DNA from: an uncultured Candidatus Saccharibacteria bacterium
GTDB lineage: Bacteria; Patescibacteriota; Saccharimonadia; Saccharimonadales; Saccharimonadaceae
Reading direction: 5' to 3'
NCBI GenBank assembly: GCA_946185175.1
Contig: CAMHIH010000005.1
Location: 1 to 20,211, forward strand
Length of the DNA stretch: 20,211 nt
Below, in pieces: positions 1-4,535 of the stretch. Position 1 is the first letter of the stretch. The number at the start of each line of letters is the position of its first letter. The position numbers and the translations under genes are program-made. The notes below the pieces were generated by a model, which had not been told where the DNA came from, did not search any database, and saw nothing but the letters and a program-made list of their open reading frames with translations.

Positions 1-54
1 TTAAGTCGTAACAAGGCATCCGTACCGGAAGGTGCGGATGGATTACCTCCTTTC
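1..54 (+). rRNA. rrs: 16S ribosomal RNA, 3' end (partial)
   Basis: The window opens inside the 3' minor domain of 16S rRNA. The universal GTCGTAACAAGG block is followed by helix 45, a CCGTACC/GGTGCGG stem closed by a GGAA tetraloop (the usual KsgA dimethylation site), and then GGATTACCTCC with the anti-Shine-Dalgarno CCTCC at 46-50. The exact mature 3' end is inferred by comparison with other bacteria. The intact anti-SD fits the AGGAGG-type sites seen before several genes in this window. No 23S, 5S or tRNA follows before the terminator at 219. Confidence 0.97.
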
Positions 55-63
55 TTGAGAAGG

Positions 64-170
64 AATGATGCGCACGAATCAGAAATGATGCGTGTAGCTA
101 GGTCGGTTGCAGTAATAGATATAAGCTTAATTTATTACACTTTCTAGCTTGCTAGATGCAACATAAGCTT
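64..170 (+). other. 16S 3' trailer with repeats and inverted repeats
   Basis: This is the non-coding trailer between 16S and its terminator. It has a 9-base direct repeat AATGATGCG (64-72 and 84-92), a hairpin TCTAGC-TT-GCTAGA (143-156), and two further complementary pairs: GTTGCA 106-111 with TGCAAC 157-162, and AAGCTTA 123-129 with TAAGCTT 164-170. The last two pairings cross each other, so they are alternatives or a pseudoknot. A role in 16S precursor processing is inferred; the matching 5' leader lies outside the window. Confidence 0.5.
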
Positions 171-218
171 GATAAGAACGGATGATGACTTAGTTGCACA
201 ACTAAATTGTTAAACCAG

Positions 219-239
219 AGCACCGTGAGGTGCTTTTTT
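219..239 (+). terminator. Rho-independent terminator of the 16S transcript
   Basis: Stem AGCACC/GGTGCT with a GTGA loop is followed by six T residues. It lies about 165 nt after the 16S 3' end and closes the transcript with no 23S gene in it. A TATAAT box for the next gene begins four bases further on. Confidence 0.88.
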
Positions 240-242
240 GGT

Positions 243-248
243 TATAAT
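243..248 (+). promoter_or_regulatory. -10 box of the 59-aa acidic protein gene
   Basis: A perfect TATAAT directly follows the 16S terminator. The predicted start is near 255, leaving a leader of about 23 nt that contains the AGGAGG at 265-270. Any -35 would overlap the terminator stem and is not recognisable. Confidence 0.6.
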
Positions 249-277
249 AGATACAAGATAAGAGAGGAGGATGTATT

Positions 278-457
278 ATGCGTAGCGGTGAAAGTCGGCC
301 AATTCCTGGTAGTAATCCAGATTGGAAATTAAATTTGCCGGATGGTTACGATAATTCATTAGTGTCAGCCGATGGTAAAAACTGGGATAATGGCTGGAAT
401 TTTGACGAGAAGAGTGACGACGAAGAGGATGATAGTCAAGATCAACACGAGGATTAA
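278..457 (+). CDS. Small acidic protein, unknown function (59 aa)
   Basis: This short gene has its own TATAAT box (243-248) and a textbook AGGAGG Shine-Dalgarno (265-270) seven bases before the ATG, so it is probably expressed. The 59-residue product has no signal peptide or membrane segment. Its first half contains several W-x(n)-D/N-G patterns (PDWKLNLPDGYDNS and NWDNGWNF), and its last third is almost entirely Asp/Glu with Gln and Ser. I do not recognise a family. The acidic tail could make it a small binding partner or DNA mimic, but that is only a possibility. The next gene starts 36 nt downstream with its own -10 box. Confidence 0.7.
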   Translation: MRSGESRPIPGSNPDWKLNLPDGYDNSLVSADGKNWDNGWNFDEKSDDEEDDSQDQHED

Positions 458-475
458 CGTATCTGATGGCGTTTA

Positions 476-484
476 TGTTAAGAT
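476..484 (+). promoter_or_regulatory. Extended -10 promoter of the P-loop kinase gene
   Basis: TGtTAAGAT, an extended -10, has a predicted start at 491, only three bases before the ATG at 494. The same ATGTTAAGATAT core precedes priA on the other strand. No Shine-Dalgarno is present and no good -35 is visible. Confidence 0.6.
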
Positions 485-493
485 ATAGATAAG

Positions 494-1036
494 ATGAACA
501 AGAAACTGGTGGTAATCGTTGGTCATTCTGGGGCGGGCAAAAGCACGTTATCTGAGATGTTGGCACGGAAGAATGATTATGCATTATTGTGCGAGGACGA
601 TTTTGTATTCGCAATGAATCCAGCCTGCATGGTTAAACGAATACCGCGCAAAAGTGATCGTATTTATGGTCTTAATAATCTTAAGATGGTCTTGGCAGTA
701 TATCTTGGCACAAAAAAGTCTGTAGTAATAGAAGGTGAGCTGGTGGATGGGCCATTTTATCTAGATGATTTTCGTAAGATGGCGGAGCAATATGACTTTG
801 ATTTTATTCCGATTATGTTGGTGGGGGATGAATCAAAACGACGGCGACGCAAGATTCGCAAAGGCTATGCCGTAGCGAAGACGGTAGATGCAAGATTGCG
901 GCGAGAAGCGCGCAAATTGGGCTATCCGGAAGAGTGCCATCAAATAGATACAACCAAGCAGAGTCTGCAAAAAACCTTTGATATCTTAGATAAATACGTG
1001 CGAGACTGGCCATTCCAAGACATAAAAGAAAAATAA
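494..1036 (+). CDS. P-loop NTPase, small-molecule kinase-like (180 aa)
   Basis: An AAA_33/zeta-toxin-like P-loop protein. The Walker A motif GHSGAGKST is at residues 10-18, followed by a short acidic segment CEDD (33-36) where many nucleotide and sugar kinases bind substrate, a hydrophobic strand ending in E80-G-E-L that may be Walker B-like, and a basic block SKRRRRKIRK (114-123) that could form the phosphate-binding lid. Length and layout fit kinases of the gluconokinase/adenylylsulfate-kinase fold, but the substrate cannot be told from sequence. A zeta-type toxin is less likely because no antitoxin-like partner is obvious, although a 59-aa acidic protein lies just upstream. The start is supported by an extended -10 three bases from the predicted transcription start. 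Confidence 0.85.
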   Translation: MNKKLVVIVGHSGAGKSTLSEMLARKNDYALLCEDDFVFAMNPACMVKRIPRKSDRIYGLNNLKMVLAVYLGTKKSVVIEGELVDGPFYLDDFRKMAEQYDFDFIPIMLVGDESKRRRRKIRKGYAVAKTVDARLRREARKLGYPEECHQIDTTKQSLQKTFDILDKYVRDWPFQDIKEK

Positions 1037-1040
1037 AAAG

Positions 1041-1065
1041 AATCCGGCAAAGGTCGGATTTTTTG
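1041..1065 (+). terminator. Terminator of the P-loop kinase gene
   Basis: Stem AATCCG/CGGATT, extended by GC/GT inside, is followed by a T run. It starts five bases after the stop codon. Confidence 0.85.
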
Positions 1066-1083
1066 ATGGAGCAGAGGGTAGTC

Positions 1084-1239
1084 AAAAAGCTCCAGGTAAA
1101 GGATACATGGCCTTGAGGGATAATTATTGCCACGATCTACGCTGGAGCTTCTTTTTGATGTTTTTGTTTTTGATGTTTTTAAACGTGTTTGTTTTTGCAA
1201 TGGTACTGCTCATATAAACTGCGAATATTCATATAAGCT
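1084..1239 (-). ncRNA. Candidate structured small RNA, about 155 nt
   Basis: This is most of a 384-nt stretch with no convincing gene. On the minus strand a TTGACA-17-TATAGT promoter (1246-1274) predicts a transcript from about 1239. It would run through an A-rich single-stranded part with repeats of AAAAACATC into a 9-bp stem, AAGCTCCAG (1143-1151) with CTGGAGCTT (1087-1095), ending in five U residues. Inside this stem a second helix CGTGGC/GCCATG carries a 17-nt loop. A 17-codon reading frame (MNIRSLYEQYHC...) lies near the 5' end, without a Shine-Dalgarno. The sequence does not match SRP RNA, tmRNA, 6S or RNase P signatures that I know. The same hairpin could simply be a plus-strand terminator. 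Confidence 0.45.
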
Positions 1240-1245
1240 AATTTA

Positions 1246-1274
1246 ACTATAAGCAATATTTTCGAGCTTGTCAA
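1246..1274 (-). promoter_or_regulatory. Strong minus-strand promoter without a downstream gene
   Basis: Read on the minus strand: TTGACA at 1274-1269, a 17-nt spacer, then TATAGT at 1251-1246. This is one of the two perfect -35 boxes noticed in the window. The predicted start is 1239. It faces non-coding DNA and converges on the P-loop kinase gene. Confidence 0.6.
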
Positions 1275-1405
1275 TAATTTTGAATAAAATTGTTATGCAA
1301 AATTAACAGGGGTAATTATTGTATTTTTTACAAACTGAACAATTTTGACGATAAAATGGCGCAGTTTTGATTTGGCGAGAAAGGGCAAAAACGTCGCACT
1401 GGCTG
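1275..1405. other. AT-rich intergenic stretch upstream of glmM
   Basis: The remainder of the gap is AT-rich with no convincing reading frame, tRNA, or DnaA-box cluster. One plus-strand candidate TTGTCA-17-TGTTAT (1268-1296) is weak. Nothing else stands out before the glmM -10 box. Confidence 0.5.
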
Positions 1406-1414
1406 TGCTAGTAT
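1406..1414 (+). promoter_or_regulatory. Extended -10 promoter of glmM, leaderless
   Basis: TGcTAGTAT ends seven bases before the A of the glmM ATG at 1421, so the predicted transcript begins at the start codon. There is no Shine-Dalgarno. The start fits because the GlmM fold begins a few residues after the initiator. Confidence 0.6.
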
Positions 1415-1420
1415 ATAAGC

Positions 1421-2767
1421 ATGGAAAAACGAATTTTTGGCGCTACGGACGGAATTCGCGAAAAGGTGGGTGTGTGGCCATTGAGACCAAACGCAATGCG
1501 AAAACTCGGGGCTTCCGTGGCAAAGTACCTAAAGAAACAACCAACATTAATGATTGGACGCGATACGCGAATTAGTGGCACTTGGATGGCAGACGAGTTC
1601 GTGGTTGGCGCCAAAGCGGAGGGCGCGCAAATTGTAGATTGTGGCATTTTGCCGACACCGGCTTTGTCGATTTTGATTAAACATAACGAAGCGGCGGATG
1701 GTGGCGCGATGATGACGGCGTCGCATAATCCAGCGACCGATAACGGCGTAAAGGTATTTCGAGCCGACGGCGATAAGCTGTCAGATGAGGAAGAATTGGC
1801 CGTAGAGGACTTGTACTTTGAGGGTGAGGTCGATGATGATGTGGAGCCGAAAAACGCCGCAGAATTGAATTTAGAGCCTAATCAGGATGCTCTAGAGGCC
1901 TATATCAAGACAGCACGTGAAGTCTTGGGCGATATTCAGCTTGATGGCGAAATTGTCTATGACGCTGCGTCTGGTGCGGGTCAGTATTTCGATAAAGCCG
2001 TGATGGAGGCATTCGGCTTGAAGGTTGACGTAATTAGCCCGGAGCCAGATGGCGAGAATATTAATGATGGCTGTGGTGCATTGTACCCAGAGAATGTCGC
2101 GAAGATCGCTAAAGAACGCGGTCTACCTGGCGTGGCTATGGATGGTGACGCTGATCGCGTAATGATTGTTGACGAAGAGGGGCGCATCTGGGATGGCGAT
2201 CGCGAAGTGTCGGTTTTGTCGCAATATCTGAAAGAAAAGGGCGAGCTAGCTGGTGACACCGTAGTTTTGACGGAATACTCCAATCTTGGCGCTATCAAAT
2301 ATTTGAATGCGCAGGGCATTAAGGTCGAAAAAGTCGTAAATGGCGATCGTTTTGTGGCGCAAAAATGCATGGAGAATGGCTACGTGATTGGTAGTGAGTT
2401 CTCTGGTCACATTATGTATTTGCCGTGGTTAAACAGTAGCGATGCGGTATTCGTAACATTAATGTTGCAGAAGATTGCGCACGAAAAGAAGTGTCGATTG
2501 GCAGATTTGTGGCCGGATTACGAGATGATGCCAAGTAAGCAGTGGGGGCTAATGGTGCGCGAAAAACGTCCATTGGAAGAGGTGTCGGGCTGGAATGAAG
2601 CTTTGGCTGAAGCAGAAGAGACCTTGGACGGACGTGGACGCGTATTTTGTCGTTATTCTGGCACGGAAAATAAGTTAAGGATATTGGTCGAAGCGGAGTC
2701 GATGGAGCTAGTCGAAACGGCTGGTGAGGCCTTAGCAGAATTAATTAAGAAGGAGATTGGAGCATGA
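1421..2767 (+). CDS. glmM: Phosphoglucosamine mutase
   Basis: Alpha-D-phosphohexomutase that converts glucosamine-6-phosphate to glucosamine-1-phosphate on the route to UDP-GlcNAc and peptidoglycan. It is 448 residues, the usual length. Visible motifs are FGATDGIR near the N-terminus (family norm FGTDGIR, here with one extra Ala), the phosphoserine loop TASHNP (99-104, Ser101), the metal site DGDADR (241-246), the sugar-binding loop GSEFSGH (324-330, like GlmM GGEQSGH) and the phosphate clamp RYSGTE (411-416). The SGH loop favours GlmM over phosphomannomutase/PGM, though a mixed-specificity hexomutase cannot be excluded. Its stop overlaps the next gene's start (ATGA), so the two are translationally coupled. 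No glmS or glmU lies in the window. Confidence 0.92.
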   Translation: MEKRIFGATDGIREKVGVWPLRPNAMRKLGASVAKYLKKQPTLMIGRDTRISGTWMADEFVVGAKAEGAQIVDCGILPTPALSILIKHNEAADGGAMMTASHNPATDNGVKVFRADGDKLSDEEELAVEDLYFEGEVDDDVEPKNAAELNLEPNQDALEAYIKTAREVLGDIQLDGEIVYDAASGAGQYFDKAVMEAFGLKVDVISPEPDGENINDGCGALYPENVAKIAKERGLPGVAMDGDADRVMIVDEEGRIWDGDREVSVLSQYLKEKGELAGDTVVLTEYSNLGAIKYLNAQGIKVEKVVNGDRFVAQKCMENGYVIGSEFSGHIMYLPWLNSSDAVFVTLMLQKIAHEKKCRLADLWPDYEMMPSKQWGLMVREKRPLEEVSGWNEALAEAEETLDGRGRVFCRYSGTENKLRILVEAESMELVETAGEALAELIKKEIGA

Positions 2768-3207
2768 TAGATATTTCACCTCTTACGGAATATGATGGTG
2801 ACATTGCGGCGGCAATGGGCAAGTTGCGTCAACAATTGAGTGCGCGCCACGATGGCTCGCCGATTGAACGCGAAAAGATCGAGGAATTAATCGAGTCGCC
2901 ATACCACGACATCTTGTTGGCAGTGAATGAAAAAGACGAAATAGTCGGCATGGCGATTATGTCGATTGTGATGGCGACATTGGATCGTAATGCGTATCTG
3001 GAAGATTTAGTGGTTGATAGCAATTGTCGCGGGCAGGGCGTGGGTGGCCAAATGCTTGAGGCGATTAAAGAATGGGGGCGCCAGAAAGGTTGTCGCAGAT
3101 TGGAATTCACTAGCTCGAGCCGCGAAAAGAAAGAGGGGGCAGCCGGGTTTTATGAAAGCCATGGTGCAGAATTGCGCGACACGAATTGTTTCCGCGTTGA
3201 ATTATAG
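2764..3207 (+). CDS. GNAT-family N-acetyltransferase (147 aa)
   Basis: A single GNAT domain. The acetyl-CoA pyrophosphate loop RGQGVGGQ (89-96) follows strand LEDLVVDSNC, and the C-terminal half has the usual AAGFYESHGAELRDTNCFRVEL ending, in which the FYESHGA helix-turn is typical of the family. The acceptor (amine, peptide or small molecule) cannot be read from the sequence. It overlaps glmM by four bases (ATGA), so it is co-translated with it. A role in acetylating an amino sugar is tempting from this context, but bacterial GlcN-1-P acetylation is normally done by GlmU, and this protein has no left-handed beta-helix. It closes the transcript: a strong terminator follows within 10 nt. Confidence 0.9.
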   Translation: MIDISPLTEYDGDIAAAMGKLRQQLSARHDGSPIEREKIEELIESPYHDILLAVNEKDEIVGMAIMSIVMATLDRNAYLEDLVVDSNCRGQGVGGQMLEAIKEWGRQKGCRRLEFTSSSREKKEGAAGFYESHGAELRDTNCFRVEL

Positions 3208-3213
3208 ATAGAT

Positions 3214-3245
3214 AAAAAAATCCGCCATGTTTGTGGCGGATTTTT
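3214..3245. terminator. Bidirectional terminator between GNAT and membrane-protein genes
   Basis: TCCGCCA (3221-3227) pairs with TGGCGGA (3234-3240), flanked by seven A on the left and five T on the right, so it can work for both converging transcripts. Confidence 0.9.
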
Positions 3246-3253
3246 GCTGTCTT

Positions 3254-3493
3254 TTAGAATCGGCCTGGCGCGATGATATGGAGAAATAGGTAAAAGATAG
3301 TGGTATGGAGGCAGGTAAGGAAGATAAAGCCAACGCCGATTGCGAGTAGGCCAGCTAATTTAACTTTGTCGTAATTCATAACACCGCCAGCGATCTCGTC
3401 GGCAATTTGTTTGTAATAGCGAGTGATTAGAACGCCAGCTATCATTGCGACTAAGCCTGCGATGCTCCAGCCAATTTGAAATTCCCAATGCAT
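3254..3493 (-). CDS. Small two-helix membrane protein, unknown (79 aa)
   Basis: The product has two hydrophobic segments, about residues 5-24 (IGWSIAGLVAMIAGVLI) and 46-74 (LAGLLAIGVGFIFLTCLHTTIFYLFLHII), joined by a charged loop of about 20 residues (RYYKQIADEIAGGVMNYDK). No family is recognised. The start is set by a minus-strand TTGCAA-18-TACAAT promoter whose predicted transcription start is exactly the A of this ATG (CAT at 3491-3493). Two upstream in-frame ATGs are alternatives: one at 3511 with a weak AAGGTG eight bases before it, and one at 3529, which lies upstream of the promoter. It diverges from tRNA-Ile and shares its -35 box. Confidence 0.7.
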   Translation of the reverse strand: MHWEFQIGWSIAGLVAMIAGVLITRYYKQIADEIAGGVMNYDKVKLAGLLAIGVGFIFLTCLHTTIFYLFLHIIAPGRF

Positions 3494-3499
3494 ATGCTT

Positions 3500-3529
3500 A
3501 TTGTACAACATCAGCTTTGCACCTTGCAA
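3500..3529 (-). promoter_or_regulatory. Minus promoter of the 79-aa membrane protein
   Basis: The -35 is TTGCAA (3529-3524), then an 18-nt spacer and -10 TACAAT (3505-3500). The predicted start is 3493, the first base of the coding sequence. TTGCAA is its own reverse complement and also serves the tRNA promoter on the other strand. Confidence 0.6.
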
Positions 3530-3552
3530 AAAATCGGAGATTTTAGTAGAAT
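3524..3552 (+). promoter_or_regulatory. Promoter of tRNA-Ile
   Basis: TTGCAA (3524-3529), a 17-nt spacer and TAGAAT (3547-3552). The predicted start is about 3559, five bases before the mature tRNA. Confidence 0.72.
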
Positions 3553-3563
3553 TGAATCTAGTT

Positions 3564-3640
3564 GGGGATATAGCTCAGCTGGTTAGAGCGCGTCACTGAT
3601 AATGACGAGGTCTGTGGTTCAAGTCCACATATCCCCACCA
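3564..3640 (+). tRNA. tRNA-Ile (GAT)
   Basis: A complete 77-nt cloverleaf. The acceptor GGGGATA pairs with TATCCCC, the D stem is GCTC/GAGC, and the anticodon stem CGTCA/TGACG holds the loop CTGATAA with anticodon GAT at 3598-3600. The T arm is TGTGG-TTCAAGT-CCACA, with discriminator A and an encoded CCA. It reads AUC and AUU codons. In many bacteria this tRNA sits in the 16S-23S spacer; here it stands alone with its own promoter, 3.5 kb after the 16S gene. A T6 run follows the CCA directly. Confidence 0.97.
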
Positions 3641-3652
3641 TTTTTTATATAT

Positions 3653-3689
3653 GGGGTATGATTAGGCTTCGGTCTAATCTACTCCACCA
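3653..3689 (+). ncRNA. CCA-ended mini-hairpin resembling the tRNA-Ala acceptor end
   Basis: This lies 12 nt after tRNA-Ile on the same predicted transcript. Bases 3653-3658 (GGGGTA) pair with 3680-3685 (TACTCC), and 3660-3667 pairs with 3672-3679, closed by a C(TTCG)G tetraloop, with one bulged T at 3659. The 3' end is ACCA, read as discriminator A plus CCA. The third pair is G-T, equivalent to G3:U70 of tRNA-Ala. CCACCATTTTTTA (3684-3696) repeats the 3' end of tRNA-Ile (3635-3647) exactly. It may be the collapsed remnant of a tRNA-Ala gene or a functional minihelix; it could also act as a terminator. Confidence 0.45.
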
Positions 3690-3699
3690 TTTTTTAGAA

Positions 3700-3721
3700 G
3701 CACCCTAGCGGGTGTTTTTTT
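3700..3721 (+). terminator. Terminator of the tRNA-Ile transcript
   Basis: CACCC (3701-3705) and GGGTG (3710-3714) with loop TAGC are followed by T residues. The next promoter's -10 starts at 3725, so its -35 region must overlap this hairpin. Confidence 0.85.
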
Positions 3722-3724
3722 GTT

Positions 3725-3730
3725 TATAAT
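3725..3730 (+). promoter_or_regulatory. -10 box of the 83-aa protein gene
   Basis: A perfect TATAAT with predicted start near 3737. The AAGGAG Shine-Dalgarno at 3738-3743 lies in a very short leader before the ATG at 3749. Confidence 0.62.
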
Positions 3731-3748
3731 GAGAGAAAAGGAGAGCGT

Positions 3749-4000
3749 ATGGATAAGGATCAAATTATTGCCGCAATTAAGGAAAAAGTGGAATTGCCAG
3801 ATGGCGTGGCAGAAAAAGCCGCAAAACTATTGGACGGCGAATCGTTAGTAGGGCATGCCAACAAAGATAATATTGTTAAGACATTGACGGAAAAATTAAA
3901 AATCGACGAAAAGAAAGCTAATGAAATTTATAATGCCGTTGTAGGGTTTTTGGCGGGCGGCGCAATGGATAAAATTAAAGGACTTTTCGGTAAAAAATAG
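3749..4000 (+). CDS. Small helical protein, unknown (83 aa)
   Basis: Start supported by TATAAT (3725-3730) and AAGGAG (3738-3743) five bases before the ATG. The product is Lys/Asp/Glu-rich and predicted to be mostly helical: an N-terminal helix DKDQIIAAIKEKV, a second AEKAAKLL, then a Lys-rich part KTLTEKLKIDEKKANEIYNAVVGFL, ending in a small amphipathic tail AMDKIKGLFGKK. There is no signal peptide. The FLAGGAMDKIKGLFGKK end resembles the C-terminus of several small bacterial DUF proteins built from helical repeats, but I cannot name a family. It is monocistronic, bounded by terminators on both sides. Confidence 0.78.
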   Translation: MDKDQIIAAIKEKVELPDGVAEKAAKLLDGESLVGHANKDNIVKTLTEKLKIDEKKANEIYNAVVGFLAGGAMDKIKGLFGKK

Positions 4001-4005
4001 AGCAT

Positions 4006-4041
4006 GAGCGCATAAAACGCGCTCTAAGGCCGTTTTCGGCA
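4006..4041 (+). repeat. Two tandem hairpins after the 83-aa gene
   Basis: GAGCGC (4006-4011) pairs with GCGCTC (4019-4024) around a 7-nt loop. It is followed directly by GCCG-TTTT-CGGC near 4029-4040. Neither has a long T tail on its own; together with the next hairpin they may form a strong 3' end or a processing signal. Confidence 0.5.
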
Positions 4042-4055
4042 AAAAGTCGAGTATT

Positions 4056-4091
4056 AATACCTCCAAGTTGCGAAATTTGGGGGTATTTTTG
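4056..4091 (+). terminator. Terminator after the 83-aa gene
   Basis: AATACCTCCAA (4056-4066) pairs with TTGGGGGTATT (4077-4087) with one T-G wobble, followed by more T residues. Confidence 0.8.
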
Positions 4092-4144
4092 TGGGATTTT
4101 AAGGCTTGTTCGTATATTATGACATATTTTTAAGCAAAAACGAC

Positions 4145-4173
4145 TTGACAAAATGTAAGCATTATGCTAGAAT
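4145..4173 (+). promoter_or_regulatory. Near-consensus promoter of the KGG protein gene
   Basis: TTGACA (4145-4150), a 17-nt spacer, then TAGAAT (4168-4173) preceded by TGc. This is the strongest promoter in the window, with a perfect -35, optimal spacing and an extended -10. The predicted start is 4180. Confidence 0.82.
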
Positions 4174-4179
4174 TACAAT

Positions 4180-4276
4180 AAGCACCTGAGAAAGGGGCAA
4201 TTCTTCGGAGTTGCGGCTTGCAAAAGGGTGGTTGTATAAAAAAGTAAATTTGGTGGGCAGAATGGAAATATATAAG
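4180..4276 (+). promoter_or_regulatory. 97-nt structured leader of the KGG gene
   Basis: A long leader compared with neighbouring genes. It contains hairpin GCAATTC-TTCG-GAGTTGC (4197-4214) with a UUCG tetraloop, then an A-rich stretch, and no clear Shine-Dalgarno. A stabilising or regulatory role is inferred; no known riboswitch class is recognised. Confidence 0.45.
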
Positions 4277-4480
4277 ATGGCTGGAACAAAAGCTGGCGGT
4301 CAGAAAGCTGCCGCAACGAACAAAACTAAATACGGTAAGGACTTTTACGCTGAAATCGGTCGTAAAGGTGGCCGTAACGGTCATACCGGCGGTTTTGCTG
4401 CTAACCCAGAACTAGCAAAGATTGCTGGTGCAAAGGGTGGTCGCATCTCCAAGCGCGGTAAAGCTAAAAAGAGCGCTTAA
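4277..4480 (+). CDS. KGG-repeat stress protein (67 aa)
   Basis: A small, very basic, Gly/Lys/Ala-rich protein of the KGG (YciG/Con-10-like) family. Two KGG motifs are at 30-32 and 53-55 within GRKGGRNG and GAKGGRIS, preceded by MAGTKAGGQKAAATNKTKYGKDFYAEIG, the family's characteristic N-terminal block. The tail is SKRGKAKKSA. Members in other bacteria are linked to stress or stationary phase; binding to nucleic acid is plausible from charge but not shown. The chosen start gives the usual MAGTKAGG beginning; an ATG at 4262 would add five residues. With a near-perfect promoter it is probably among the most highly expressed genes here. Confidence 0.85.
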   Translation: MAGTKAGGQKAAATNKTKYGKDFYAEIGRKGGRNGHTGGFAANPELAKIAGAKGGRISKRGKAKKSA

Positions 4481-4503
4481 TTAGTTTTTATAAATATCAT
4501 CTT

Positions 4504-4534
4504 AAAAGCACCTCGTTTCGGCGGGGTGCTTTTT
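4504..4534. terminator. Bidirectional terminator
   Basis: AAAAGCACC (4504-4512) pairs with GGTGCTTTT (4525-4533). The A/T flanks let it serve both the KGG gene and the converging minus-strand metallopeptidase gene. Confidence 0.88.
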
Positions 4535-4535
4535 G

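Noticed and set aside
1087..1151. Hairpin considered as SRP RNA or tmRNA
   Set aside because: Lacks the conserved SRP core GGAAGGAAGC pattern and has no tRNA-like ends or tag frame.
813..1200. Two minus-strand frames antisense to the P-loop gene end
   Set aside because: They cross both the kinase terminator and the candidate sRNA hairpin, have no ribosome-binding site, and their hydrophobic look comes from the complement of a coding frame.
1165..1340. AT-rich stretch considered as a replication origin
   Set aside because: No cluster of DnaA boxes (TTATCCACA-like) and no dnaA, dnaN or gyr neighbours.
1345..1575. Reading frame of 76 codons crossing the glmM start
   Set aside because: It lies mostly inside glmM in another frame, has no Shine-Dalgarno and shows no family; the product is an Arg/Lys-rich shadow.
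4211..4276. N-terminal extension of the KGG protein (22 residues)
   Set aside because: The extension is unlike the family, overlaps the leader hairpin, and the conserved MAGTKAGG start is at 4277.
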